A stretch of DNA of 64,000 nt from Utricularia gibba (taxonomy: Eukaryota; Streptophyta; Magnoliopsida; Lamiales; Lentibulariaceae). The position numbers and the translations under genes are program-made. Where the stretch lies: assembly GCA_002189035.1 (NCBI GenBank), contig NEEC01000002.1, positions 1,736,001-1,800,000 of the forward strand, written 5' to 3'. The notes under the pieces are model-generated. The model was not told the origin of the DNA, did no database searches, and saw only the letters and a program-made list of their open reading frames with translations. This document shows, one piece after another, positions 49,890-61,712 of this stretch; positions within the stretch are counted from its first letter, which is position 1, and every line of letters starts with the position of its first letter.

Positions 49890-51724
49890 GAGCAGAAGAG
49901 GGATTTAAAGCAGAATTAAATTACAGGTATAAAGAGAGCAGTTGAGTTGGGGGTGGGAAAGCCGACGAAGGGGGGAGAGGGGAGGGGTCAGTAAAATTTG
50001 AGAAATGAATGGTAAGCTTTGTTGGGGTGTGTGTGAATGGCGTCCGTCATTACGCTCCCATTGATTGCTTGAAGTTGATGTGGTGATGATGAGATGGATG
50101 GAGCTTGGGTGTAGAACACAAGAGAACAAAGCACAGGAAAAAGCAGCCATTTATGGCTGCAGTAAATTTCGAACGAATCCGACCGCGCCATTACTATCGT
50201 GTATTAATGGTCACATATGCACGCATCCTGGCGCCCCGCCCCGCCCCTTGTGTCATCATTTCTTTCTCACACCCCCCTCCCCTCCCCTCCCCTCCTTGAC
50301 GTTGGATGCTTAGCTTAGGCCAGGTTGCTCTTTGGATGCCTAACACGCATCACAAGCCAAGACATCCGTGGGATAGACACGACAGTCTCATCAAATGGAT
50401 GTCTACCCGCCAAACCATATTCAGTCTGTGTCTCAATAATTCACCTTAGGGGTGTTACCAAATTGCCTCCTCAGTTTAGTGTGTGCGTGGAAGGACTTTG
50501 TTTTAAGACCATGAAAAAGTTCAGTTGTGATATATTGGGTTTGAGGCAACAAATGAAGAAAATTATGAGGATTTAGAAGTGGGGATAAGAATCCAATGAT
50601 CCATATTGGATTCGAGTACCCATTTTCTCTTTCACACATTAAACATAAAAAATTATACATACGATGATTAATTTTTCAAAATAATCATTGTGGTGCATAC
50701 AAAAAGCATTCTGCGAGAGCCCCTCCATTGTTGAACTTGGGCTGCATTGGAGGCCCATATTTCCACAAGGGAAAGCCGATTGAACTGAATGCGGCAAGCA
50801 AACCAGACCCGTGGAGTTCCAGATGAAGCCGATTGTAGCGGTTGTGTCAAGACGAGTAGTCGTCTATGCCTTTCTGTCTGTCTGTCTGTCTGTCTGTCTC
50901 TGTGCCCAGCTTCGCTGCTGCGGGATTCAGCCTCCTCCCTCCCTCCGATCCATATGCTGTAACGCTCCCGCTGCTCGCCTCTACACTATTTAACAATGAT
51001 TCTTTTGAAAAAGATGCTTTTTTTGAAATTCAAAACCCCTTCCCTTCCGGGACACAACACCCACAACTCAGACTCCTATCCTATCCCAGCAACACGCATT
51101 TTTTGTCAGCAGGTTTTGGATTCCGTACAACCCCTCCTTTTCTTACAAAACTATCCATCATTTGATTATTTTCTTGTAAAAATAACATTATTGCAACTAC
51201 ACAGGTTTAGCAATCATGAATGTCAAGTGTCCCAGCTAATCATCGTCGAATGATGATGTCAAATGACACCATAAAAAGCCAGGTACTTGACTTGTTATTC
51301 ACTTGATACTACTAAAAAATGAAAATTTTAATGTAAACTTACTATATGCTGCAAATGGGCTTTATAATAATATGCATAACTAAATCGAAGAATGTCAAAA
51401 TAAATCACCCCTCAAAACTAGAACACGAAAAAACCCTGAAAACATGTTCTTCCTTCTTGAAGAAAGTACCGTTCTATTTAAGCATGTCCCATTCGCTGTC
51501 ATTAACCAAATGTGTGATGAACGAAACAATGCCAAAGAAATGTAGAGGAGGGACAAAGCAAGTGCATTAGTTTATTCATGTAATAACTCAAAGTCTTACC
51601 CTAAAAACCGAAACCATGCAGTTGGCTTCCAAAAGGACAGTCACGTCACGTTGTTAGGTTGTTAGAAAACCCTAGAGAAGTGAGTAGATTAGGCCTTTAA
51701 ACTTAGACACAGGATTCAATTAAA
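49890..51724. other. intergenic region upstream of GIR1-like gene
   Basis: Promoter of the GIR1-like gene, then spacer to the HD-Zip 3' end. Includes a C-rich (CCCCT)n tract at 50273-50296 and a TCTG microsatellite. Overlapping ORFs on both strands at 49905-51165 have no domain. Confidence 0.5.
50873..50899. repeat. (TCTG)n microsatellite
   Basis: Six to seven perfect TCTG units. Likely polymorphic in length. Confidence 0.9.
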
Positions 51725-52553
51725 TTAATAGTGGGCGTCAACTACTTCTCTAGCACCAGATGGCAGTTGGGGAGGTTGCTGCCAGTACGGTGGGGGCATG
51801 ACCGCACTACTATCGTGGTTGTAGCCGTCGACGTTCAGCTCGTACGCATCGCATAGCGGCATTTGGTCTCCGGCGATCAGCTTCTCCGTCGTGTTCACTG
51901 TCTTTTTCACCAGCTGCTCCTTCAGGATCGCCCTTAACGCCAAAACCTAGAGTGCAATTTGGTTCTTAATGCCCTAAAACGTAAATGAAATAAGGGAATA
52001 GAGTGCCTCCTACCTCCTGGTGAAGCTTGCGCTTATCTCTTAGAACAGCGTCGTACTCTTGCTTGAGTGCATCGTAGAGCCGCTCGAGCTGCTTGGCCTT
52101 CCACCGTGCACGGCGGTTCTGGAACCAGATGGCGATCTGCCGCGGCTGCATGCCGAGTTCTTTAGCAAGCTTGAGTTTCCGGTCGGGGTCCAGTTTCACC
52201 TCCTCCTGGAAGCTGTTCTCCAGAAGCTCAAGCTGCTCATTGCTCAGTCGCTTCTTCTTGGGGTCCTGCCCGTAGTTCAAGTTCATGCCGCCGATCTTGT
52301 CAAGACCGAGCATCCCTTGCTGTGCTGCTGCCAGCTGATCCATTTCCATGACTACCCACAAGCCCAAAAGCAAAAAAAACACCCGCATTACGACCACACC
52401 CACGAATCAGAAAAAAAAAAAGCAGTACATGGAGGGGGAAGGAGTTGCTATAGCACCTGGAATGGGTTCATAGTTGCTATAATTGTACATAAAGCTGAAG
52501 GAAGACTCCTGACGAGGGATGAAGGGAACTCTACGGCTACCGCTCAAGTCCAT
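51725..52553 (-). CDS. HD-Zip class I transcription factor (ATHB22/ATHB51-like)
   Basis: Plant homeodomain-leucine zipper I factor, nuclear, binding pseudopalindromic AT-rich sites as a dimer. Three exons in phase: 52457-52553, 52014-52351, 51725-51946, giving 218 residues. The homeodomain (about 61-118) starts [20 protein letters not shown] and contains helix 3 [17 protein letters not shown]. The zipper follows at once with leucines in [20 protein letters not shown] and continues into exon 3 ([11 protein letters not shown]). The N-terminus [19 protein letters not shown] and the compact C-terminus fit the ATHB22/ATHB51 (LMI1) group, which acts in leaf shape and meristem identity. Note that a different ATG just upstream of exon 2 is intronic. 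Confidence 0.94.
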
Positions 52554-52663
52554 GTATAATGCTGCACTGCATCCGTCTGTTGTTCAATGAAGGTTCAGTT
52601 TCAGAGATGCGGTGAAGAAGAGAAAGTCTGTGGGTGTGGTGTGCGACGGACTGGTTCACCTAC

Positions 52664-52673
52664 TAAATAAATA
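52664..52673 (-). promoter_or_regulatory. TATA-like element of the HD-Zip gene
   Basis: Minus-strand TATTTATTTA about 111 bases before the ATG at 52553, followed by a pyrimidine-rich leader. Confidence 0.45.
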
Positions 52674-55445
52674 CTCCACTGCCCCTCTTCACATCCCTCC
52701 CTTCCTATCCCAGAAATAAAGCGTATTGATTCACACGCATCCAATTCCACTCATTTCAATAAATGTGTATCGGCTGGCTCTAAACCAAAATTCAAATAAC
52801 TTGTTCGATTTCGAACGAGTGAATTACACATTGATATCATCGTACTCGGATCCCATTAAAAAACTCAATGGCTCCACCTCCCTCAACTCTATTACAACCT
52901 TAAAATCAGTTTTTGAAGTGACTTTCAGAAATAGAATTCACATGGGAACACCCTTTTGCTGCTAGGTTTCGTTTCTACGACATAGCCAATTGGAAAGCTA
53001 AAAAGAGATGTGAATTCTCACGATTCCAGAGTAAAAAAAAAAAAAAAAAGCACAGAGTGGGTAAGGTGAATGAATAATGTAAGAGGAAAGGGAAGAGTAA
53101 CTCTTGACTCAGCCCAGAAAAACCAACCCAAATTAATGAGCCTCAATAATGGGAAACACCAGCTGCGGATGCAACAACGAACAAAACTAAAGCCTAGACT
53201 TAATATGGAAAGTGTAGAAATTAGAGCATGCAAAGAAGAGGTTATCCGCATGGGGCTTTCCTGCTAGCCGATCAGTTGCAGTAGCTGAGGAGGGTCTGTC
53301 TGCTTGGCATCTGAATGAAACCCTACATCACCTTGAGCCACTAACTAATCACCATGAGATTTGATTTCACTTCCCATGTGAACCAAAAGGCTTTCAGTTT
53401 ATTAATGCCCTAGCAAGAACCTGAACCGGTCTCTTAACCATGGGATGTGTTTGGTAGGTGAAACACATCAGATGTTCAATATTGATAAATATATCAAAAT
53501 ACCACGTTTTCTAAGTAAAACAAAGTTTACAAAAGGGTCGAGATTGAAATTTGAAATTCCTCAATTGTGAGATAAATAACCCATTATTGTGTGTTTATTT
53601 ATAATAGAAAAATAAAATCACAATTATAAAAATATTTCATTTCATCCATGTATTGGTGTGAAAAATGTTTGTTGCTAGGTTTACATAGTGCATTTGGAAG
53701 AGAGGGTTGCTGGAAGTCTTTTTTTAAAACTAACCATCACAATATTATCTCTTACACATTAAGATCAAAATTTTACACATAAGATATTTATTTTTCCACA
53801 CACATTAATAGTAAGATTGTTACTTTTCAAATTCATCCGGATTGTGCGAGGGGAGTGGCATTAGTTTTGGAGGTGGCGCTTCCACCTACATGAATAAATG
53901 TGTTGCTGGGGATGTGTTTATGATGAGGAGGTAGCCATCCAGCCAGCCAGCCAGCCCCTTAAAGGCGAGCGAGCTTAGATGGCATAATAAATCTTGCAAC
54001 CAATAATCCCCCATGCCACTAAATGCTATTCATTGCTTCCTCCCCAAACCCCAAACCAAGTGTGTGCCCAGTCCTCAAATGTTGTCTGAGTGAGCAGATG
54101 GAGCGAGCATGAAGCAGTCACCAGCAGCAGATGGATGCATTCCATTCAACTATACTAAGCACATGTCTCATAAATGGTGCAGATGTTTGTGATTCGTGAA
54201 GGAAGCAGAGGCCCGGCATTTCGCCACAGGGCCATTGATTTCCACCAACGGCGTGGCCGCTGAGATTCACATCTTCTGTGCATCCCACTACAGCATAATA
54301 TAATCAACAAATTCGGATGAAAGCAAGGAACCAGCTATTTATCTCTACGAGCAAAAAACACAATTCATATTTGTTAGACTGGAAGAGATACTTCAAATAG
54401 GAATGTCTATTCTCATGAACTGGAATATGATCCCTTGGAGAAGAGGCGGCTTATTGCAAGAGAAGATTAGGCACGACGTATGAGTAAAGCAAACAAAACA
54501 GAGATGGTCATCTGGTTCACGGTCCTTACAAGTAGTTAACTGTTAACATCCTCTGTCCAGACATACAGGCGAGATTTAACAACGGATATGGTGTTGATCG
54601 CTAACCAGCAGGCAGGCAGGAGGTAATACCGGTAGGTCTCATGGCATGCATCATGCCATTTTTAGGCTTGCAGCTGGAGATCATGGTAATCCACCCAAGT
54701 TGCGAAATAACCTTCTTTCGGACCTGCCATTCTCCGGATCTGGGAGCTCCGTCTTGTGAACGAAATCAACTTCATAGATCCTGGACTTATTTGCAACTAG
54801 GATACACTACTAGAGACACCTCAACTCACAGGCAGGGGCTGATCTAATGAGGATTATTGAAGCACCCTCAAATTTTTATTTTCCATCTTGCGGAACAACC
54901 TCCGCTGCCTTGCCCTGTTCATAAAAAGGAAATGAATCAGCTTTACCTTAGTTAAAAACCTACAGAACATATACGAGAAAAAAAGAGCCATGCGGAACCC
55001 ATTTGAACATCTCCGAGTGACGAGTGCAGCATTACAATGAAAGGGATCGTAGTTTACATGCAACTTGGGAAGAGTTTAAAGCTCATTGGCATTAAGGGAG
55101 CATTTCGCAGACTTGGGAGATCAAAAATCACACACGTCTTTAGGGCAAGTTTCAGAATCACATACAAATTCAGACATCAGAGGAAAGCAGCTGAAATCGA
55201 ACATCAAATATCCATTCATCAGCAATATCAGTTGAAGATTCATCCTTCCACTGCTTTTCATACATCACATATTTTAGTACAAACCACTAGCCTTACCCAA
55301 TACTCGATACCCAAGAACCAATTTGACGAATGATTTGAACACAATCCCTCGCGTAATCCAAACAGCAATATTCAATAGGAGAATGAAGGACGAACATGTT
55401 TTAATCATAAAAAACATATTAAACTTAAATACCAAGCACGAAAAC
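52674..55445. other. intergenic region between HD-Zip and SDHAF4 genes
   Basis: About 2.8 kb without a supported gene. It includes a 17-base poly-A run at 53033-53049, a (CCAG)n tract near 53938-53957 and AT-rich spacer. A balanced-composition block at 54640-54850 has an open minus frame of about 40 codons without a recognised family. The last few hundred bases before 55446 should be SDHAF4 3' UTR. Confidence 0.45.
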
Positions 55446-55760
55446 CTAAAAGTCGTAGCACCGCCCGCTTTTCTCCCAGTCGCCGTAGCGCGTCGGCTCC
55501 GGACCGCGAGGGCCGCCAACTTCTCCGGTATCTTTGTTCACATCATACTCGCCGTCCTCCTCGGCAGTCGACGATTCCCTCTCTTCCACCACCGGCTGAT
55601 GCGTCTTCTCTATGTCTTCAGTAACCACGGAACTCCTCGTTTCTGAGTTCTTTTCGTGCAATAAAGGAGTCGCGGTGGCGATAGCACGACGGAAAGCCGG
55701 GTCGGATAAGTAGAATCCGGCAATCGACGACGATAACCGATGACGGGCAATATTTGCCAT
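55446..55760 (-). CDS. SDHAF4: succinate dehydrogenase assembly factor 4, mitochondrial
   Basis: Mitochondrial matrix chaperone that helps assemble flavinylated SDH1 into complex II. Single exon, 104 residues. An Arg/Ser-rich targeting region ([20 protein letters not shown]) precedes a variable acidic linker and the diagnostic C-terminal motif [20 protein letters not shown] then [11 protein letters not shown]. The length, intronless structure and motif agree with the plant family. A TATA box lies 51 bases upstream. Confidence 0.94.
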   Translation of the reverse strand: MANIARHRLSSSIAGFYLSDPAFRRAIATATPLLHEKNSETRSSVVTEDIEKTHQPVVEERESSTAEEDGEYDVNKDTGEVGGPRGPEPTRYGDWEKSGRCYDF

Positions 55761-55810
55761 CTCGAAGTTTCTCGCTTATTCTGACGGTAGAGGCGGTGGG
55801 AAGGTCACGA

Positions 55811-55818
55811 CTTTTATA
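55811..55818 (-). promoter_or_regulatory. TATA box of SDHAF4
   Basis: Minus-strand TATAAAAG, an exact consensus, about 51 bases before the ATG at 55760; implies a leader of about 20-25 bases. Confidence 0.6.
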
Positions 55819-56065
55819 ATCGCCCTTCATTTAATTTTACAAATAATAATAATTATTTCCAATATTAAAACTTGTTTATCAGAAATTTATTATTTACATT
55901 CCTATTTGATTCTACTTTTTTTGTGAAATTATATAGTTACTTCAGAATGCTAAAAGTATAGGATTTATATGATTTTTTTTAAAAGTATTTTTGAATAAAT
56001 AATTTATTAAAAGTTAATATTTGATAAAATTACCATCAGTCAAATTTACACAGCTTGGACGTTTT
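55819..56065. other. short AT-rich spacer between SDHAF4 and the AGC kinase
   Basis: About 250 bases, holding the SDHAF4 upstream region and the kinase 3' UTR, both on the minus strand. Confidence 0.5.
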
Positions 56066-58571
56066 CTAGAACAGTTCGAACTCCAACTGCTCTCCATTTG
56101 CACCATACACATAATAAGTTTCCTGAACTGATGAACTTCCGAACTCACTGTTTTCAGGAACTTGCGGCGGAGTTGCAGAGCGAACAAGCGCCCAGTTCAG
56201 GCCATGGAAGAAGGGGTGCCGCTTGATCTCCCCGGCACCGGTCTGATTACCCAATCGGCTTTCCGGCTCCTTCACCAACAGGCGCCTGATGAGGTCCCTG
56301 ACATGAAAACTGACCATCGGGGTTTCAGGGAATCTGAGATTCTTCATCACAACGTTGGTCAATGTCTCTTCATTCCCTGCACCCTTGAACGGTGTTCTGC
56401 CATACAGAAGCTCGTACAGGAAGACACCCAGTGTCCACCAATCAACAGCGCTGCCATGGCCTTCGCCTTTGATGATCTCCGGGGCGAGGTACTCATGTGT
56501 ACCCACAAAGGAGTTGGATCGAGCCTCTGTGGGCTCAGCCACGAGCTGAAGCAATGGCCCGGGTAACAGTGAGTGATCACCTCTTTGCCTTCTTGCTCTT
56601 GATGAGGGAGGGAGAAGCTTGGGGGTCAAGCACGACACCTTGCACGACGGCCCAGTGCAGAGGGGATCGATGCAGCTGGAGCCTGTGCATTGACCTGAGA
56701 ACCTTGGTGGCTCGAAAGGTTCTGAAGAAGATTTTATTAGCGTTGGGCTGACTGAGCAGATGAGCGAGAGATCAAAATCCGTCAGCATGATATGCCCATC
56801 TTCACGCACGAGAATGTTCTCAGGTTTCAGATCTCGGTACACGATCCCTAGCATGTGTAGATATTCGAGGGCGAGAAGGACCTCAGCGACATAAAACCTG
56901 CAATGTCAGGTATCAAGTGATCCAACAATTTCAACAGGCAGAATTGTAGATACAATGCATAATGCAAAGGAAGTACCTTGCTGCATGTTCAGGGAAACAT
57001 CGACGTGGCTGTCGCTGGCGGAGAATATGTAGATCCCCTCCGGGACAGAACTCGAGAACTAAGCAGGATAAGTTGTCCGAAGTAAACTGAGCATAAAGAG
57101 TTGGAAGAAATGGATGGTCCAGCATCTTGAGGATTTCACTCTCTGTCTGAGCACGAGGCATCTTTTTCCTCCTCATCAAGAACTCGTTATCCGTCACTTT
57201 TATTGCGAACTGGCAGCTTGTTCCAAGCAGTTCTGCAAGATAAACCGTGCCAATGTCTCCAGATCCAAGCTTCTTCAACAGGTTAAAGTGCCTCAGCCCC
57301 AAACAGCCCTCCTTTTCAATTACATGATTGATGGCCTTCCATCTGATGTCTTTTGACATGTGGGGTTTGTTGCTGCAATGGAAACTGCTTAGATTGCTCA
57401 CGTCACTGGCGCTGGTTGTGCTGCTGCTAAGACCATAAGCGCTACTCTTTGAGCTCTGAGAGGTATCACATTTCTCGACTTCCTTTAATGCTTTACCGGC
57501 CTTGACAACAGAGATTGCTCTACAGGGATACTCTGCAGAACCTTCATCATCATCTCTCATAGAGCACTGACATCTTTCACAAATCATCAACCCTGAAGCA
57601 TGATCTTGACCTTTCTTTGAAACAATGGTTGGTTTCAAACGTCGCCTGTCTATTGATGATGCTACTTTCACTGCTTTCTTAATGACAATGCTCTTGTGTC
57701 TAGGAACAGGTCTGGCTCCATCAGAAACGATTTTAACCGATTTCATACCTTTTTTGCACTTCACCTTTTCTGTAAAAGCAACCGCCTGTGATGTGGATCT
57801 CTGTCTTTGCTCGGGAGCTGCTGCCATGGATGCTACTCCCACGGATGCAGCCGAAGATTCAATGGGAACACACATAAAATTGATTGACTCAGAGCTTCCC
57901 TCATCATCCTTAGCCTGACAGGCCGAAGAGGACATACCACAATCTTTCTGCAGACCTAACTTGGAAGTGTGATCAACAATGCTTGGCCCTGCGCTTTCAA
58001 CAGCAACACTAGAGGAGGAATCATTTTCAGATCCTGGGAACGGTGCTTTCGTAGTTGTATATTGATGTTGGAAAGGTTCAGATGCCATGCAAATCAGATT
58101 AGCATCTTCAGGTAACAGGGAAATATGAATTCTTCCTTCTCCACCCACAACAGGGGATTGACTAGATTCAGCATTTTCATTTACGGCATATCTGCTTCCT
58201 ATTTTTCCAGTTTCCGATGTCCTCGGAGAAGCAAGGATCGATGACCGTTTAATAGCAGCCATTTCCACTGCCTGAGAGATGCATAATCCTCTGAGAGCCT
58301 GCTTCAGAGATACCGGCTCAGAGAAACCAATTCCTGGCGAATTGCAACCAGCAGGCCGCCGCATCGGCCTTTTTGAAGCATTCCTAGCTGTTTCGGAAAG
58401 ATCAAGAACTTTAGAAGCTCTGAGATTCACAGCCTCAAATAACTTGTTGATGTCATCATCCAATGTCCTCTGATGCCCCCCTGTTCTCTGGAACGGCGGC
58501 TTCTGCTCGCCTCTGATTCCATGAACTGCAAGCTTCTCATCCTTGGCCTCAATAATCTCGCACGAAACCAT
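56066..58571 (-). CDS. AGC-VIII protein kinase, KIPK-like
   Basis: Plant AGC1-group serine/threonine kinase resembling KCBP-interacting protein kinases, relatives of D6PK that act in polar growth. Two coding exons in phase: 56977-58571 and 56066-56897, giving 808 residues. A long N-terminal region (about 1-400) is Ser/Lys-rich. The kinase domain runs from about 425: glycine loop [17 protein letters not shown]-type lysine in CQFAIKVTD, catalytic loop [10 protein letters not shown], and DFD (LTDFDLSL) replacing DFG, the hallmark of plant AGC-VIII kinases. A Cys-rich insertion follows in the activation segment ([20 protein letters not shown]), then [13 protein letters not shown]. The end LEFELF may form a hydrophobic (PIF-like) motif. 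Start at 58571 ([12 protein letters not shown]) is the first ATG in frame; a splice acceptor-like CTTTAG lies 40 bases upstream, so an upstream coding exon cannot be excluded. Confidence 0.92.
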
Positions 58572-59200
58572 TGCGTCCAAAACGAGTGCTCCCTCTAAGT
58601 TCCCATACGCACCTAAAGCCAGAAAAAAATTTCTAGGAACAACAAAGCTAAATGAACTAAGCTGGAAAATCTACCTAAATGGACAAACTTCAAACACAAA
58701 CTGCCAAGAAGCGCTTCGCGGAATTTCTAAGAATCTAACTTTGCCCCTCCAGACAAAGATTGATCACATTCCCATGAATCTAGCCACAAGCCCACTTCAA
58801 CAAAAAAGGCTTGCATCGTGCAGAAATGATTAGCCCCGTAAACAAAAAAAAGATGTACACCAATCGGAACTACATTGATTCGAAAAGGAAGGCTAGCCGC
58901 AAAACACACAGTCTTGAAACGAAAAAGAGTTCTTCAGAAAATGAGGCCAATTTTGAAATCATAACAAAATGTAGAAGAAATAATTCACCTGAAACAATGG
59001 GAGATCTACAACTTTCACAGCTTGTGCAAAAACAGGAAAAAAACAGTCAATCCTCCCTTGATAGAGGGAATCCCACGAACCAGTATACAAAAAAGCGCAA
59101 AAACGAGAGCAAATCTGGGCTAATTCTGCTTCTTTGTTTTCCAGTGGAATTTCTGTAAATCAGCGGCGAAGGGGAGGCACGCCGGAGAAGGCAACTGACA
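58572..59200 (-). other. leader region of the AGC kinase
   Basis: The acceptor-like site near 58613 and moderate base composition to about 59200 suggest leader intron and leader exon of the kinase gene. ORFs here have no domain. Confidence 0.4.
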
Positions 59201-61712
59201 AAAACTTTACTGTCTATCGTATTTATTCATATTTAAAAATATTATTAATTTTTCATTTCCTCTCCTTTTTCTATATTTCCATTTTTAATTATAACTTCTT
59301 CATGTTCGAAAACCCAAACGGGGACCAATCTACAGTGCGATTTAAAAAATATATATTATATTATTTTCCAACACATAAAATGACTATTTCAATGCATTTA
59401 ATATCATCACTGGATTAAAATTGGATTGATTTTTCATTTTTATTTCAGAAATTTTATTAATTTATATAAAATGTTTGTTTTATAATGTACAATTCTTGTT
59501 CTATTTTTAATCGAATTCCGTATTAAATATTATGAAAAAAATAATAAATATAATTGTTTTATTTCCACATTAATATTGTCATTTTAGTAATGATAAGTAG
59601 ACAATGACCGTACATAATTTACATGCACGTGTTCCACCATTTATTTTCATGATGTAATATACAAGTAGTGCTTTAAAAACAAGCTGAATCTATTCTCTAA
59701 TATAGTCATAAATTTGAATTGAATATTTTTTATAATGAATTGACTAGTGTTCATTAATTTTTAATTATATTTTATAATATAAGAAAAAAATAAAGATTAT
59801 TATTCAAAGGGAGTCAATATAGTCCGGATTGAATTATATTTAACTTTGAAATTTGAATTGAACCTGTTATTTTAAAATATTGAATACAAGTCCTAATACA
59901 TATAAAACTAATGAATGATACAACTAACGAGCCAGCATACTCAAGTAGGCAAACTACACCCACATAATCAACGAGAGTGATAAGTCATCAAGTTCGATAA
60001 ATTGAATAAGAAAGTTAAATGGAATAATAATACTCAATTCTAAGGCTTTGTATGGTTGGTTGATTAAAATATTAATGAATTTAAATTATTTAGATTTAAA
60101 AAAATCCAAATATATAAGTATAAAAATATTCATATTCTTTTTTAAGTAGTCATATATTTATATATATGAAGGTACTATATGAATATATATAATTATACCT
60201 ATATATCAAATAATATAATTTTATTAAAATTATCATAAATCAACTTTATATTTTCACATCAAACAAGGCCTAAAGATATCATCTAACACCAAATATTTGC
60301 ATCATATAATATATCAAATATTTCATTGATATTCAAAGAACAAAACAATTAACAAGATCTCTTCTATAAATGTCTACAAATATTTTAGTAAATTTCACGA
60401 GGATCATGATTCTCAAGAGATTTTCTTCACCCTCTAAAACAATCCTAAAATCTAAAACTGCTCGGAATCAACTCGAGATTTCTGGCAACATCATTATTGC
60501 TATTACTTGGAGACTTATAATCTTATTTCTAGGCGTGTGACATGTACAAAAAAAATAATAAAAAACAGAATCGAAGTCCTATTTTCTAGGCCATCAAAAT
60601 AGAACATAAGCTACAAAAACATATGCATGAGTGTTGCTTTTAGTGTTCAATGATAATTGCACCCTAACCTGTAACTAATAATAATAACGCATACTTAGGC
60701 ATAATCAATAGCCTGGCCTATGGACTTGTATTAGCAATCTACCTACTTCATTCATTTTACGGAAACGCCCACGTGCCACAGGACCATTTAGCTGCGTCTG
60801 TGTTGTTTACCCCGGTTCAAAGTGGTTTGGAACTCGAATCGGTTTAGATTCCTGTAGGTTTAAATGTTGGATTCTCATAGGTGTTATTGCGTGGAAAATG
60901 TTAATAGAAATATCAAATTGTACGTTTATTCAATAAAATATTTTTCATGAATTGAAATTTGATATTTTTAGGTTTTTATTTTTATTTTTTGTATTCATAT
61001 TAAATAATAAACCACAATTATTTTTTTTACATAAATAAAACATTTTTATCCTAATTACAATTTATTAGCAGTATATTTCATTCATCTATATATTATCATC
61101 CTATATAATATATTTAAATCACACCATCAAAAACATACAAAGCCAAAGAGAGGATTTTTTTTACAAGGAAAAACAATTTTTAAATAAAAAAATCCATTTA
61201 AATAGCTGAAACACTAATCTTCCACGTCATTAAGAAAATAACATTTTAATATAAAAATATCAATATAATTTTTTTTTTCAAAAGTTGACATGAATCTAGA
61301 GCACTGCATGAGATGCCAGTTTTGTTCTTGGTTCGAGAGCACACTTCGCCATTTTTCCTTTCACGCCCTGTGTCCCTGTTCTTGTGTTTGAAGGAATGGA
61401 GAACAATGAATGTACAGCACATCGCATCCTGCTTGAGAATACCTTCTTTTCTCTACATTCTCTTTGTTGGTAGCCGCCATGGAGGAGCTGCATGGAGGTG
61501 CTGGTGGGTAAAGCGGTTGGCCTGTCTAACCACTGCACTGCGAGAGGTTGTAACCGCCCACCGGATCTGAATACCAAGTCTGGTAGGCTGCCTGAGCGGA
61601 CGACGGCGATCGGATCTACTCGGTGCAACAGTGCCCCCATAGGCAGAGTGCGAGCAGAGCAAACCCAGTTTATTTAAGAAGCTACGTTGCATGTTGGGAG
61701 AGAGCCGGTAAA
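59201..61712. other. AT-rich intergenic region before the EXO70 gene
   Basis: Very AT-rich with no coding signal, interrupted by a MITE (60044-60270). From about 61270 the composition becomes balanced; this is probably promoter and leader of the EXO70 gene. Open frames at 61296-61899 on the minus strand are shadows. Confidence 0.5.
60044..60270 (+). mobile_element. Tourist-like MITE (PIF/Harbinger type) with TAA target duplication
   Basis: A 227-base AT-rich element flanked on both sides by TAA (60041-60043 and 60271-60273). Its termini are inverted repeats, GGCTTTGTATGGTTGG at the left and the complement of GGCCTTGTTTGATGTG at the right. Three-base TWA duplications and GG(C)CTTGTTTG-like ends are typical of Tourist MITEs. 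No coding capacity. A related diverged copy lies at 17804-18046 in the opposite orientation. Confidence 0.75.

Noticed and set aside
61623-61712. Upstream extension of EXO70 to 61623
   Set aside because: First codon is not the best ATG and the 30 extra residues match nothing in the family; likely leader.
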